Assembly: GCA_000733355.1 (NCBI GenBank)
Contig: JNVV01000017.1
Location: forward strand, 27,533 to 67,479
Direction of reading: 5' to 3'
DNA from: Falciphora oryzae
Taxonomy: Eukaryota > Ascomycota > Sordariomycetes > Magnaporthales > Magnaporthaceae
DNA length: 39,947 bases
Position numbers and translations under genes: made by a program. The notes beneath the pieces are model-generated. The model was given only the letters and a program-made list of their open reading frames with translations. It was not told where the DNA came from and made no database searches. Below, one piece after another: positions 1 to 9,397 of this stretch (positions are counted from its first letter, which is position 1; the number at the start of each line of letters is the position of its first letter).

Positions 1-3000
1 AACTTAGCAAACGCCCCTATCCTTATAGGCATGCCACTAATGCAAGAACTAGCTATGGACCTTTACCCGGTTAAAGGCACCTGGTATTTCAACCAACGTT
101 TTCGTATTTATTAGTTATCCGCATACTATTTCCAAAGGAGCTTTTAAACTAAAAATCGCGTGCTTATTTGTTCCTTTCGCTTTAACCCTTTTGTTAGTAG
201 CACCGGGGAGGACGACCCTTTCGAGGACCGTTTAAACGAACCGCCAGATTTGAAGAACGTTTTTGCAAGTTTACGGATAAGTTATTTCGACGTATTCGAC
301 GTCCGCAAAGGGAAAATGCTTCCAAAGCATGGCTACGGTAACCATACTATCGATTTGCTTCCGGGCAAGGAGCCCCCGTAGAAGCAGATTTACCACCTGT
401 TTCCAGCTGAGTTGATGGCATTCCAGGAGTACTTTACCGATGCCTTCGCATAAAGCATTATCCGCGAGTTACAGTTACTAGCAAAAGCCCCTGTTATTTT
501 CGTCCCGAAAAAAGACGGCACGTTACGATTGTGCGTTAACTATCGAGGATTTAACGATATCACCATTAAGAATAGAGCACCGCTTCCGTTAATCGGAAAA
601 ATGCTCGACTGTTTGAATGGTGCCAAATGCTTGTCCAAAATCGACCTCGTTAATGCGTATTACCGATTTCGCATTAAAAAGGGGGACGAATGGAAAACCG
701 CGTTCCGTACCAAATACGGGCATTACGAGTACCTCGTGTTACCGTTCGGACTTACCAACGCCCCGGCATCGTTCCAAACCTACATTAACAAGGCCCTACA
801 GGGCCTAGTGGACGATTTCGTTATCGTCTATTTGGACGATATCCTTATTTACTCCGGTAGTAAAAAGGAGCACTAGTACCACCTAGAGCTGGTTTTGGAT
901 CGACTTCGCAGTTTTAAGCTTTATGCCAATCCCAAAAAGTGCACCTTTTTCTAGCAAGAATTTGAGTTCCTAAGTTTTATCGTTAATACCGAAGGGTTTA
1001 AAATGGATCCTGCGCGTGTTCAAGTCGTCCGCGAATGGATCGACCACCCACTTCGCACGTATAAAAACATCCAGGTCTTTGTGGGATTTTGCAACTTTTA
1101 TCGACGGTTTATTTACGGCTTTTCCCGCATAGCGAAACCTTTGCACGACCTATTGCAAAGAATGAAAAACGGACGTAAGCTAAGCCAGATAGGCCATTAC
1201 TAGCAAAAACCCCAACAGCAGGCATTCGAGGACCTAATTAACGCGTTTACGACCGTACCAATGCTGCGGCATTACGACCCGACTTTACCATTACGGGTTA
1301 AAACGGACGCTTCCGATTTTGCTATAGCAGGCATCCTATCGCAAAAGCACGACGGCCAGTGGCACCCTATAGCCTATTGGTCCTAAAAGTTTAAAGGTGC
1401 CGAAATTCGGTATCCCGTGTACAATAAAGAACTTTTCGCAATAGTGGGAAGTTTTCGCCATTGGCGATATTACTTCGAAAGGGCGCAAACCACGGAGGTG
1501 TTTTCGGATTATAAAAACCTTAAGGCTTTTATAAAGCAAAAGCGTTTAAACGGACGACAAATACGCTAGCTATTGCAATTAGCACCTTACGATTTCGAAA
1601 TCAAATACCGGCCAGGGTTTTTAAACCCAGCCGACGCTCCGTTTCGCCGGCCGGACTATATAAACGGTCGCAAAAAAGGATAAAAAATTCTTATTAAAAA
1701 ACTTCTGCCGACGTTATCTAATAAAATGGGTCGGGAATAAAACGTATTTGTTTATAAGCAGCACGTAAAAAACATTACCGAGGGAGCGTCGCCTAATAAG
1801 CCTCCCTAACTAGTAAGCGCAAAAAGCGCACCTAACGAGCGATCCCCCAAAGATTTTATTTTTAACCGGCGAAGCGAGCGGGACAGCGTACGTTTAGCAC
1901 AGCTTACGTTAGCCGACGATCCAAACGCCTTTAAGGTTATCCATGCCTTACAAGTGCAATTTGTCACTCGTTAAAAGGCACGCACTGCCTTGGATTGGCT
2001 TGAAAGCAGCGTAACCACGGACTCCCCGGAGGAAATCCCAACGCCGCTAAGGAAATGGATTAAGGACGTACAAAAACGGGATCCGGCGAGCATAAATTTG
2101 CTCAAAAGGCTAACAGTAGTTAAAAAGCCCCGCCTGGCAGTACCTAACGTAAAATACACCGCACCGCACCGAAATACTGCGATAACGACTCGGCAGCAAA
2201 AAGCATCGTGCTTCCACCTAGCTAACGGTAACGAGTTAATTTTCCGGGGAAATTAGGTTTATATCCCTGCAAACGAAGCTTTAAAGACCGAAATCCTAAA
2301 ACAATTTCACGACTTCCCGGGAGCTGGTCACTAGGGCGTAGCCAAAACTCTAAATCTCATCCAGCGCTTCTTTTAATGAGATAGAGTTAAAAAGGATATT
2401 ACGGCATATGTGGCATCGTGCCCTTAATGCCAAAAGAAAGCGATTTATCGTCACAAGCCCTACGGCAAACTTAAACCCCTACCACCGCCAAAAAACGGGC
2501 AGCCTATAAAAAAAATCTCTTTAAACTAAGTGACCGGCCTACCTAAAAGCAGGACGGCGGGTGGTTAGGTCTTCAACGCGATTCTCGTCGTCGTATGCCG
2601 ATTAACCAAGTACGTGGTCCTTATCCCCACACGAGCTAACACAAATGCAGGACAGTTCGCAAAGCTGTTTTTCAAGCGTATCGAATACGTATTCGGTACC
2701 CCCAAAAGCATCGTTAGCGATCGCGATAGCCGCATTACCAGTAGCTTTTAGGAAAAAATGTGCAAGCACCAAATCATCAAAAAACGCATATCGACCGCCT
2801 ACTATCCTCAAACGGACGGGCAGACGGAAATCCTTAACCGCGTCATCGAAAATTACCTCCGCAACTATTGCGCCGGTTCGGAAAACTCCTAGGCATTACT
2901 GCTACCGTTAGCAGCTTACGCCTACAATAATAGCAGGAACTTCACTACAAGGCACTCGCCGTTCTATTTTTTGTACGGATCGGATTGCGAAATACGGATT

Positions 3001-3828
3001 AATATCGCGGACAATATCCCTAAAGGGAGGGTACCCGCAGCAAAAAACCGCATCGAACAACTTCATACATTACGCAAAAAGCTCAAAAAAACGTTACTAC
3101 AAGCACAAAAACGGTCAGCTAAATACTACAACAAAAACCACATCCCTATGCAGTTCGCAATTGGAAATTTGGTTAAAATGTCCACGAAAAACCTGCGTTT
3201 AAAAAACAAGAAGTTAGCACCTAAATGGATCGGTCCCTTCCGGATTACCGAACGCATAGGCCAGCAGGCCTACCGTTTAGCATTTCTCGAACATCACCGC
3301 CGTTTTCACAACGTCATTCCTATATAAAACCTCGAACGGTATACTACTAAAAAACAAAAAAACGAAGTGCCGCTACCTATACCAAAGTACAAAAACGACC
3401 AAAAGGAATAGGAGGTCGAAAAAGTACGAAATAAAGAACGGATCTGAAGCAAAAAGTACTACCTGGTTAAATGGATGGATTAGCCGGCAAAGTACAACAT
3501 TTGGGAGCCCGAAAAACACCTTCGCGGCGCACCCACGAAAATACGAGCCTTCCAAAGGGCCCGGAACAAAAAGAACCGAAAAATCCGGAAGCTCCAGGAC
3601 GTGGAGCCAAGCAGTAAAGAAAGGGACACCTAAAATCGCCAAATTGGTCATCCTTTTTCAAAGGTTTTACTGGAAACCAGCGCCTACCCCAAGCGAAGGA
3701 AAAAGACGGTCAACGCCCTTGCGAGTCCACGAAAACTTATCGTTACACCAGGGAAAAGGAAAAAGTTAAAGGCCAAGGACAGCCTCCTTAGGAGGGGGAT
3801 AGTTGTAACACCCTACACAAAACCATAG
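1..3828 (+). pseudogene. pol polyprotein of Gypsy A, many nonsense codons
   Basis: All domains sit in frame 1: protease C-terminus (about 1-111), a pre-RT segment with HTIDLLPGKEPP near 345-378, RT with YLDDILIYS near 829-855, RNase H with KTDASDFA near 1300-1323 and NKELFAIV near 1423-1446, integrase zinc region with HDFPGAGH and CPxCQK near 2309-2439, integrase core with SDRDS near 2716 and TDGQTE near 2812, and a chromodomain-like tail with KYYLVKWMD near 3450-3480. I count 27 internal stops (13 TAG, 12 TAA, 2 TGA) and no frameshift. Many fall where the family has Gln or Trp, as expected if CAA/CAG became TAA/TAG and TGG became TAG. The frame ends at TAG 3826-3828, inside the LTR. It cannot encode a functional protein. 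Confidence 0.93.
3790..3801 (+). other. polypurine tract of Gypsy A
   Basis: A purine run (AGGAGGGGGATA) lies two bases before the TGTAACA start of the 3' LTR. This is the expected position of the plus-strand priming site of an LTR retrotransposon. Confidence 0.7.
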
Positions 3829-4332
3829 CCAGCAGCCGCAGGGGACGCCACCGGTAACCACAAAGGAGGCCTCCGGGTGGTAGCCGGAGGGGCGCAAGCC
3901 CTAACGGATATGCGGATCAGGAGAATTTAACTTTGCGACACGCGCGCCGATCAGCCCCCGCAAATCAGCCCGGCCCGGAACCCTAAAAGGGACGAAACAC
4001 ATCCGGCTCCGACGGACGCCGCGGAAGAGGCAGCGTGCCGACAACAACTGAAAGGCAGACCCCGACGGACGCCACGAAGGAGGAGGCAGCGCCGACGACA
4101 ACCGAAGGACGGCCGGAGGGTCAGAGCATAAGGAGGGCCCGAAAGACCCCTTGTGAAGGAGGTCCGGAGGGCAAGCTATCGTTTTCTGTTTCTACCTACA
4201 CCATAAACTTGTTGAGCCCTGCACGAATACGACTGTTGAGCTGCTAAACCTCTAAGACCTCCCTGCGAGAACCCCCCTTTTTCAGGCCTAACACTACTGT
4301 AGCTGGCTATAGTAGGGCGGAGGCCTGTTACA
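3804..4332 (+). repeat. 3' LTR of Gypsy A (529 bp)
   Basis: It starts TGTAACACCC and ends CCTGTTACA, so the terminal 7 bp are inverted copies. The same ends and shared internal blocks (for example GGAGGGCAAGC near 4168) occur in opposite orientation in the solo LTRs at 7686-8188 and 37087-37595, so the three belong to one LTR superfamily. A direct repeat of about 50 bp (units starting CCGACGGACGCC at 4009 and 4062) lies inside it. Confidence 0.85.
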
Positions 4333-4612
4333 AAGACGGCTTGGAGAAAGAATCTCTAGATTGCAGATAATCTTTCTATGGGCTCAAAAGATGCTTGAGG
4401 AGGAAGGAATCTTTCGTGAAGGACATAGGAGATGGCAGGGTTTATATAGACCCTTTGTGATCCGTGCGAAGTATCGAGTACATGATTCACACTGCCTTCC
4501 GACCTTCACCGCTTGGCCTTAGGGCCGTTAACCGCCTATGCGGGTCTTCGACCCTCCGTGAGGCCGACTCGTGATGCCGACTAGTTAGGTCCACGGGTTC
4601 TTCCGTGTGACA
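4333..4612. repeat. LTR family C, copy 1 (truncated by Gypsy A)
   Basis: These 280 bp match 34874-35153 without indels; I count five differences (four transitions, one A/C). A TATA-like stretch (GTTTATATAGACC) occurs near 4440. Copy 2 has about 15 further bases at its left end that are replaced here by the end of the Gypsy A LTR, which suggests Gypsy A landed inside this copy. To the right, pogo coding sequence resumes at once, so this LTR itself appears inserted in that pogo element. Confidence 0.8.
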
Positions 4613-4856
4613 CAACCCACGGAGAATTGCGTTATTATGCGCAAAAAATCCTCTATACGGCAGGCGACAAAGCACCCTTTGGGAAGCGTTGGGCGGCCGG
4701 ATTTTTAGCCCGGAATCCAGAAATCCAAATCCATAAAGGCAAAGTTATAGAAAAAGCCTGTATAAACGGTGCTACTACGGAAATAATTACAAAATGGTAG
4801 CGAAAGCTAGATATCCCTGAAATTAAGGAAATCCCCCCCTCAAAACCGCCACAATA

Positions 4857-4886
4857 AGTCAAGACCCCTGTTTTCCGCCACCCCCC
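4857..4886 (+). repeat. left terminal inverted repeat of Pogo-1
   Basis: Thirty bases identical to the reverse complement of 6709-6738. It is followed by repeated TTTTCCGCCACCCC units up to about 4918, which are likely subterminal transposase-binding sites. Confidence 0.93.
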
Positions 4887-4974
4887 CTTTTCCGCCACCC
4901 CCCCTTTTCCGCCACCCCAATTTGCGACGCCCTGTTTCCAACACGCCCATTTCATTCCACAACTGTGATCTTTT

Positions 4975-6587
4975 CTAGCCAACTACAATACAATCGGACA
5001 TATAATCCGAATCGCCAGAAGCAGGAGATTCGTCTGATATATATGCCACGTCGCCATCTTTTTGTTGTGCACGGGTAATTGCCTCGATCCGTACAAAGGC
5101 CTCGTTAGGGTCCGGCACCACCTTCTTTTTCCGCAACGGCCGTGCAACCTCCAATTCTGCCTGTAAGCGCCTGCTTTTTTGCTCAGAGGTAGTCAAAGCG
5201 ATATCCTTCTCGTTATATGCCTTAGTAAGCTTCTGGAACAACAAACGGGCCGTTCGGCCGAGCCGATAGTTGTGGGCAAAAGTGGCCACCTGGGTGCGCA
5301 TTTCGAGGGTCGTCTTAGGAGTTTGCAGGACTTTATCAAATGACATGGAGTACCTGGAATAGGTTTTCTGAGCAACCCTTTCGGCTTCCAAAGCATCCTT
5401 TGCAGCCTGGACCGCTTTGGCGTTGCTATTCTCAAGGAGAAGAGGGCTCATAAGAGGCTTACTGATCCTCAGGGGCCACAAGCCGGAGGCGGCCCAACCC
5501 GACTTAATAACACGAGGTATAAGGCCCTCCTGCCGAGCTTTGTGATAGGAATTGAGAAAGTGACGTTTTCCGATAACAGTTGACGTGCAAAAAGCCTGAG
5601 AAAAGCCGCTGTGCTTGCGGTAGGCCTCTTTAACCGTGCTGAAAACTGAGAGATCGAGAGGCTGAAGTACGTGAGACGAGTGGGCGGGCAGATAAACAAG
5701 CTGAACGTTGTTCTGTGCACAGAGATACATAAAGTCCTTTGTTGCGTGGGATCCGTGGCCGTCTAGGACCAAAAGGCGGCGATCTCCGGGCGTGGCAGGC
5801 TCCGTATTAGGGAGGAAGATCTTTTTAAGCCACCAAACACCCGTGTTATCGTCTGTCCACCCTTTTTGTGTGGCGTGGAACCTCCAGGATTCGAATCTTT
5901 CGGGGTTATTTAAGGGAAACCACTGCTTTTGTACGCTTAAACCCTTGAAGATGACGAGGGGAGGCAGCGCGATCCTGGTGGCTGAAATGCACTCGATGAT
6001 AGTCGTCCAACCACGCGTGCCGAGGGTTTTTTTTTGTACGGGTTTGCAGCCCTTAAGGCCCAAAACGAGGCCGTTAGATCCGAGGCCCTCCATGAGCCCG
6101 CACTCGTCGAGATTGTATCTGTTTTCCGGCTTGATAGCTTTGACGGCAGGCACCTCCAAACGAGGCCACCACGCCCTAATTGTTTCCGTTGAGGCGCCGT
6201 TAACGCGCGCGCTTTCTATCCGCCGTGGCCTTTGAGTCCGGAGGATCGGGTATCTGGCTAAAAAAAATGAGCCACCCAACGCTTCCCGAGGGCCTCAAGG
6301 TCACCGTTTTGTTCGAGGGTCCGGCCGGCGATATAGCGCAATTCCGCATGCGTTGGAGGGTACCCTAGGGCGATCTGGATAAGGACCCAATCGGCCAAAT
6401 AGAGCTCTTGCACCGGATCAACGCGTTGACGGTGCCCGTGAGCCCGGGCGGAGGGCAGGGCGCCTTGGAGGCGGCCCTGAAGGGTAGACCTCGGAATACC
6501 CCATGTTTTCGAGGCCGACTTGATTGAGGCGCCAGCACGCACGCCCTCGAGGGCGCATGCGAGATCCGTTTCCGTATACTGTTTCAT
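4975..6587 (-). pseudogene. Fot1/pogo DDE transposase, one frameshift from intact
   Basis: The protein would be about 540 residues, the usual Fot1 length. From the ATG at 6585-6587 (MKQYTETDLA) come an N-terminal helix-turn-helix (WGIPRSTLQGRL), a CENP-B-type domain (GKRWVAH...RIESARVNGAS), and the DDE core: YNLDECG, LLVLDGHGSH and LPAHSSHVLQPLDLS supply the three Asp residues. A coiled tail ends in SDCIVVG before TAG (4975-4977). The only lesion is in an A8 run at 6260-6267, where one missing base shifts the frame between VAHFF and LARYPIL. Such homopolymers also attract sequencing errors, so the gene may be intact in the organism. Confidence 0.93.
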
Positions 6588-6708
6588 GAGATGCACGGCA
6601 TCAAAATGCACTAAAAAGGAGGTTAATTGATTAATTGCTCGTTAAATGGCGACGCGTTAAAGTAGACGCATTGAAAATCGGGTGGTTGGAATTGGGGTGG
6701 CGGGAAAT

Positions 6709-6738
6709 GGGGGGTGGCGGAAAACAGGGGTCTTGACT
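6709..6738 (-). repeat. right terminal inverted repeat of Pogo-1
   Basis: Reverse complement of 4857-4886, flanked outside by TA (6739-6740). Degenerate subterminal copies of the GGGTGGCGG core continue inward to about 6680. Confidence 0.93.
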
Positions 6739-7013
6739 TATGGATAAAGGCGATTTCTAAAAGGGCAGGACCGGCAACGGGCTTGTTTTAAAACTCGCGG
6801 GGACCCGGCCGTTGCACAAAAAAAAGCCGGGATTACGGCAATGGACCTCCTTTATCGAATGCGTTTCGGCAACAAAGGTTAAGCAACGGCCTCTTATCAT
6901 TTTTAAAGGAAAACATGTGCAAAACCAATGGTTCCCGGATAGAAACGGCTAATTTAAAGATTGAGAATTCACCTGTACGGATAACGGCTGGACTACAGAC
7001 CGTGCGGCTATAA

Positions 7014-7471
7014 TGTTACGACCACACCACGACGCGTGGGGACGACGCATGGGGACAGGAGGGCTGGGACCAAACCCCAGCGCGAAGCCTCAACCCCGCA
7101 ATCAGGGGAGGTGGAGTCACGTGACACCAACCGGCGATAAGTGCGACATGTCGGACTTAGACATATCACTCCTAGCCAAGATGATATGTTGGATCGGGGG
7201 TGATCACAACATATCACACCAAGCAGGCATCACGCCAGAACTGGCTGGAAATAGGTCGTGTATATAAGGAGAAGGTTCTCCAGCAGGTAGATAGCTATTG
7301 ACTGGGGCCTCGGCATCAGTCAACCTAAGTTAGCTCCAAGGTACCCCCTTGGGCAAGCAATCCAGACTTCTGTCACCAGTTTCCCAGTTCCCCTGAAGCA
7401 ACCCCTGTCAAGTGTACTGTTCAGCACCCTCCCTAGGTGTCCTACCCTAGGAGCAGAGCCTGATTGTAACA
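7014..7471 (+). repeat. solo LTR F (458 bp) in Pogo-2
   Basis: It begins TGTTACGACC and ends GATTGTAACA (inverted TGTTAC/GTAACA). It is flanked by the perfect duplication TATAA at 7009-7013 and 7472-7476. A TATA-like GTGTATATAAGG lies near 7258. Deleting the LTR and one TATAA rejoins the Pogo-2 frame. No internal domain is present, so it is a solo LTR left by recombination. Confidence 0.93.
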
Positions 7472-7685
7472 TATAAAATGGCTGCAAAAAGTCTTCCTCC
7501 CAAAGACCCGGCCCGACCCCCCCGGCCCCCGTCTCCTAATCCTCGACGGCTACGGATCACACGTTACAAAGCGTTTCCAATTTCTTTGCTATCAAAACGA
7601 CGTTTTTCTCCTATATTTGCCTGCCCATACATCTCACGTTCTTCAACCACTCGACTTATCAGTCTATTCACCCCTTAAATCACAA

Positions 7686-8188
7686 TGTAACAGACTGTGG
7701 CCCCCTAAGGGAAAGGGTCACGCCTGTAGGGAAAGGGGATCTCAGAAGTTCAGCGGTTTATCAGTGCGAGGCTCGACAAGTGTATATTGATAAGAAAACA
7801 AAAACGATTGCTTGCCCTCCAAACCCCCTTTACAGGAGGTCCTTCGGGCCCTTCTTATACACAGTCCTTCGGCTGCCGTCGGCCTGCCGTCGGCATGCCT
7901 TCTTCCCCGCGGCGCCCGTACGGGTCTGGATATGCTCCGTCCCGAATCAACGCTTCGGGGTTTAGATGTGTCATGTAGGGATCCCTCTGTACCAGCGTGT
8001 CACAACCCCTTGGGTCTGACTCTCCTAAAACAGCACGTCGCATGCGCCACCCTATTGGCTGGCGGATATCGTGCTTGCGGTCGCGTTGGGTTGGCGGGTG
8101 CTAATCGCCAAAGCCGTTGGCGGGCGAGGGCGTGAGCGTGGCTGGCTGATATCGCGCCCGCGGGCGCGTTGGGTCGGCGGGTGTTACA
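7686..8188 (-). repeat. solo LTR D1 (503 bp) in Pogo-2
   Basis: The ends are TGTAACA (7686-7692) and TGTTACA (8182-8188), flanked by perfect CACAA duplications (7681-7685, 8189-8193). Shared blocks with 37087-37595 show the same family, and the Gypsy A LTR is a more distant relative in opposite orientation. The 3' half is GC-rich, with duplicated GTTGGCGGG and GATATCG blocks. It shows no obvious RIP, unlike the element it interrupts. Confidence 0.93.
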
Positions 8189-8942
8189 CACAATATCGGG
8201 CCATTATTATAAGCTAAGCACTTTTTTGCTGCTTTACGGCAATCGGGAAACGAGAGTTTCTTATAGCTTATCGAAACGCACGAAATAAAGCCGTTATCGA
8301 AGCCAATATTAAATCGGGTTAGAAAGCATCGGGGTTATAGCCGGTTAATATAGCGAAGCCCTTTATGAGCTGGCTTTTGCTCGAAAATAACAATAACAAT
8401 GCCCCTAAGCCTGCCCCCGTTATTCCGCACAAAAAAAAAGCAAAGCAATAATCCCCCAAACTACCAACCGCTGCCAAAAGAAACTGGGGGACCCTTAAAA
8501 AAACTCGGGAGTTGGCCAACCAAATCGAGGATTTTTCCCGCACTATTCCGACTACCCCCACAAAGCGGCTGTGGTTTAGGAAAATCCGGAAGGGCTTTGA
8601 ACTAAAGGATTTGGAAATCACTACAGCCTCCCAAAAAATCAAAGCGCTGGAGGCACAGTTGGAGGCAGTACAAAAAAAAAAAAAGGAAGAGGGTTATTCC
8701 GGATCCCAACCAGACATTCGTATCTGGGAGGCAGGTTTACCTGCAAAGACGGGGGATTTTGATGGATCCAGAAGCACCATTGGAATCTCCGGAAGAAGCT
8801 GAACAGGATGATATACAGGATGAGATTATTGTTATTGGATAGCCTTATTCTTTAGCATCACAAAGATATCGTTGTTGTTGAGGCTATTTCCTAAGCTAGT
8901 GCGCGGACAGGGGGGTGCGCGGACAGGGGGTGCACCGACTTA

Positions 8943-9397
8943 CCGCAAAGAGGCCGTCGACGGCTACCAACCCACAGCCGCCTTCCTCCTCGCCCTGCAA
9001 CGGAACCGGATCGAGTTCACGGGGTTCAACACACCGGAATTTTTATAACAAATACAGACTTTGTGACCACGTTCACGGGTGGACCGAGCAAGCTGGGGCA
9101 GGCATGCGCCGCTTTGGTGGGCCGCAAGCTAGAGGCATTCAGGTGGCTTACTGCACCCCTATTGGCGGACAAGGGGTTCAATTCTGCCTCGACAAGCTTG
9201 GGAGCGCCTTGAGCGGGTCAGGCAGCATTGAGCGCGTCGGGCAACATTGGCCACTGGGCCACGGATTCAGCATCTCTGTCCTAGTTCTTGCACGTCCACA
9301 GGGGTGATGTCGTCCCCCCGATCCTTGATGTGGGATTTGCCCGCCTGCAGGACTTTTACCAGCCAGGCCTTTGACCGATTGACGGGCCCACGAAACC
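8943..9397. other. 455 bp without a supported gene
   Basis: This lies between the pogo terminus and the HET gene. Base composition is balanced, and short open stretches on both strands contain stops. I see no recognisable domain, RNA or repeat. Confidence 0.5.

Larger units (their letters stand above)
1..4332 (+). mobile_element. Ty3/Gypsy retrotransposon A, 3' portion (RIP-degenerate)
   Basis: This is the 3' part of a chromovirus-type Ty3/Gypsy element; the 5' LTR, gag and most of the protease lie left of the window. The internal region holds protease end, reverse transcriptase, RNase H, integrase and a chromodomain-like tail in one frame, followed by a purine tract and a 529-bp LTR (3804-4332) that begins TGTAACA and ends TGTTACA. 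The next bases (4333 onward) match another LTR family, so the element appears to have inserted into it. Only one side is visible, so the target-site duplication cannot be checked (candidate AAGAC at 4333-4337). Confidence 0.93.
4857..6738 (-). mobile_element. young Fot1/pogo DNA transposon (Pogo-1), 1882 bp
   Basis: Both ends show a perfect 30-bp terminal inverted repeat starting AGTCAAGACCCCTG (4857-4886 and 6709-6738), flanked by TA at 4855-4856 and 6739-6740. The left end has three consecutive TTTTCCGCCACCCC units, and the right end has degenerate versions of the same unit. The host sequence on both sides is the Pogo-2 transposase gene. No RIP-like nonsense codons are present, so insertion came after the host element decayed. 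Confidence 0.96.
4615..8842 (+). pseudogene. Pogo-2 DDE transposase, degenerate and interrupted
   Basis: The frame resumes at residues equivalent to about 90 of the Pogo-1 protein (THGELRYYAQ, then GKRWAAGFLARNPEI in the CENP-B-type DNA-binding region). It continues after Pogo-1 with a form of the NxDExG motif (HNMDKGDF, 6739-6760), WFPDRNG and TCTDNGWTTD near 6930-7000, then LLILDGYGSH (catalytic Asp) and LPAHTSHVLQPLDLS (third Asp) at about 7545-7665, and ends with a coiled tail and DDIQDEIIVIG before TAG at about 8840-8842. Removing each solo LTR plus one duplication restores the reading frame. Several TAG/TAA codons and at least two small frameshifts (near 4840 and 8520) remain, so it is dead. 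Confidence 0.88.
4613..8940 (+). mobile_element. old Fot1/pogo element (Pogo-2), split by nested insertions
   Basis: The remaining pieces are 4613-4854, 6741-7013, 7477-7685 and 8194-8940; the gaps are a younger pogo and two solo LTRs. The right end carries tandem GTGCGCGGACAGGGGG-like repeats and ends GCACCGACT at 8940, followed by TA (8941-8942), the expected pogo target. In the reverse direction this end begins AGTCGGTGCA, resembling the AGTCAAGACC terminus of the younger element. The left end lies beyond the LTR C/Gypsy A block and outside the window. Confidence 0.88.

Noticed and set aside
1..3828. Possible stop-codon reassignment (TAA/TAG read as Gln)
   Set aside because: The pattern is limited to transposons. 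Host-type genes such as 18748-20264 and the HET gene use TAG as their end, and LTR pairs show transition-only change, which RIP explains.
4326..4612. Reading 4326-4612 as a complete solo LTR starting at TGTTACA
   Set aside because: Those 7 bases are the end of the Gypsy A LTR (same end as the TSD-flanked D1 copy), and copy 2 of family C has a different left end. No matching duplication flanks it.
5708..6235. Plus-strand 175-codon open frame
   Set aside because: It is antisense to the catalytic core of the Pogo-1 transposase and shows no domain of its own.
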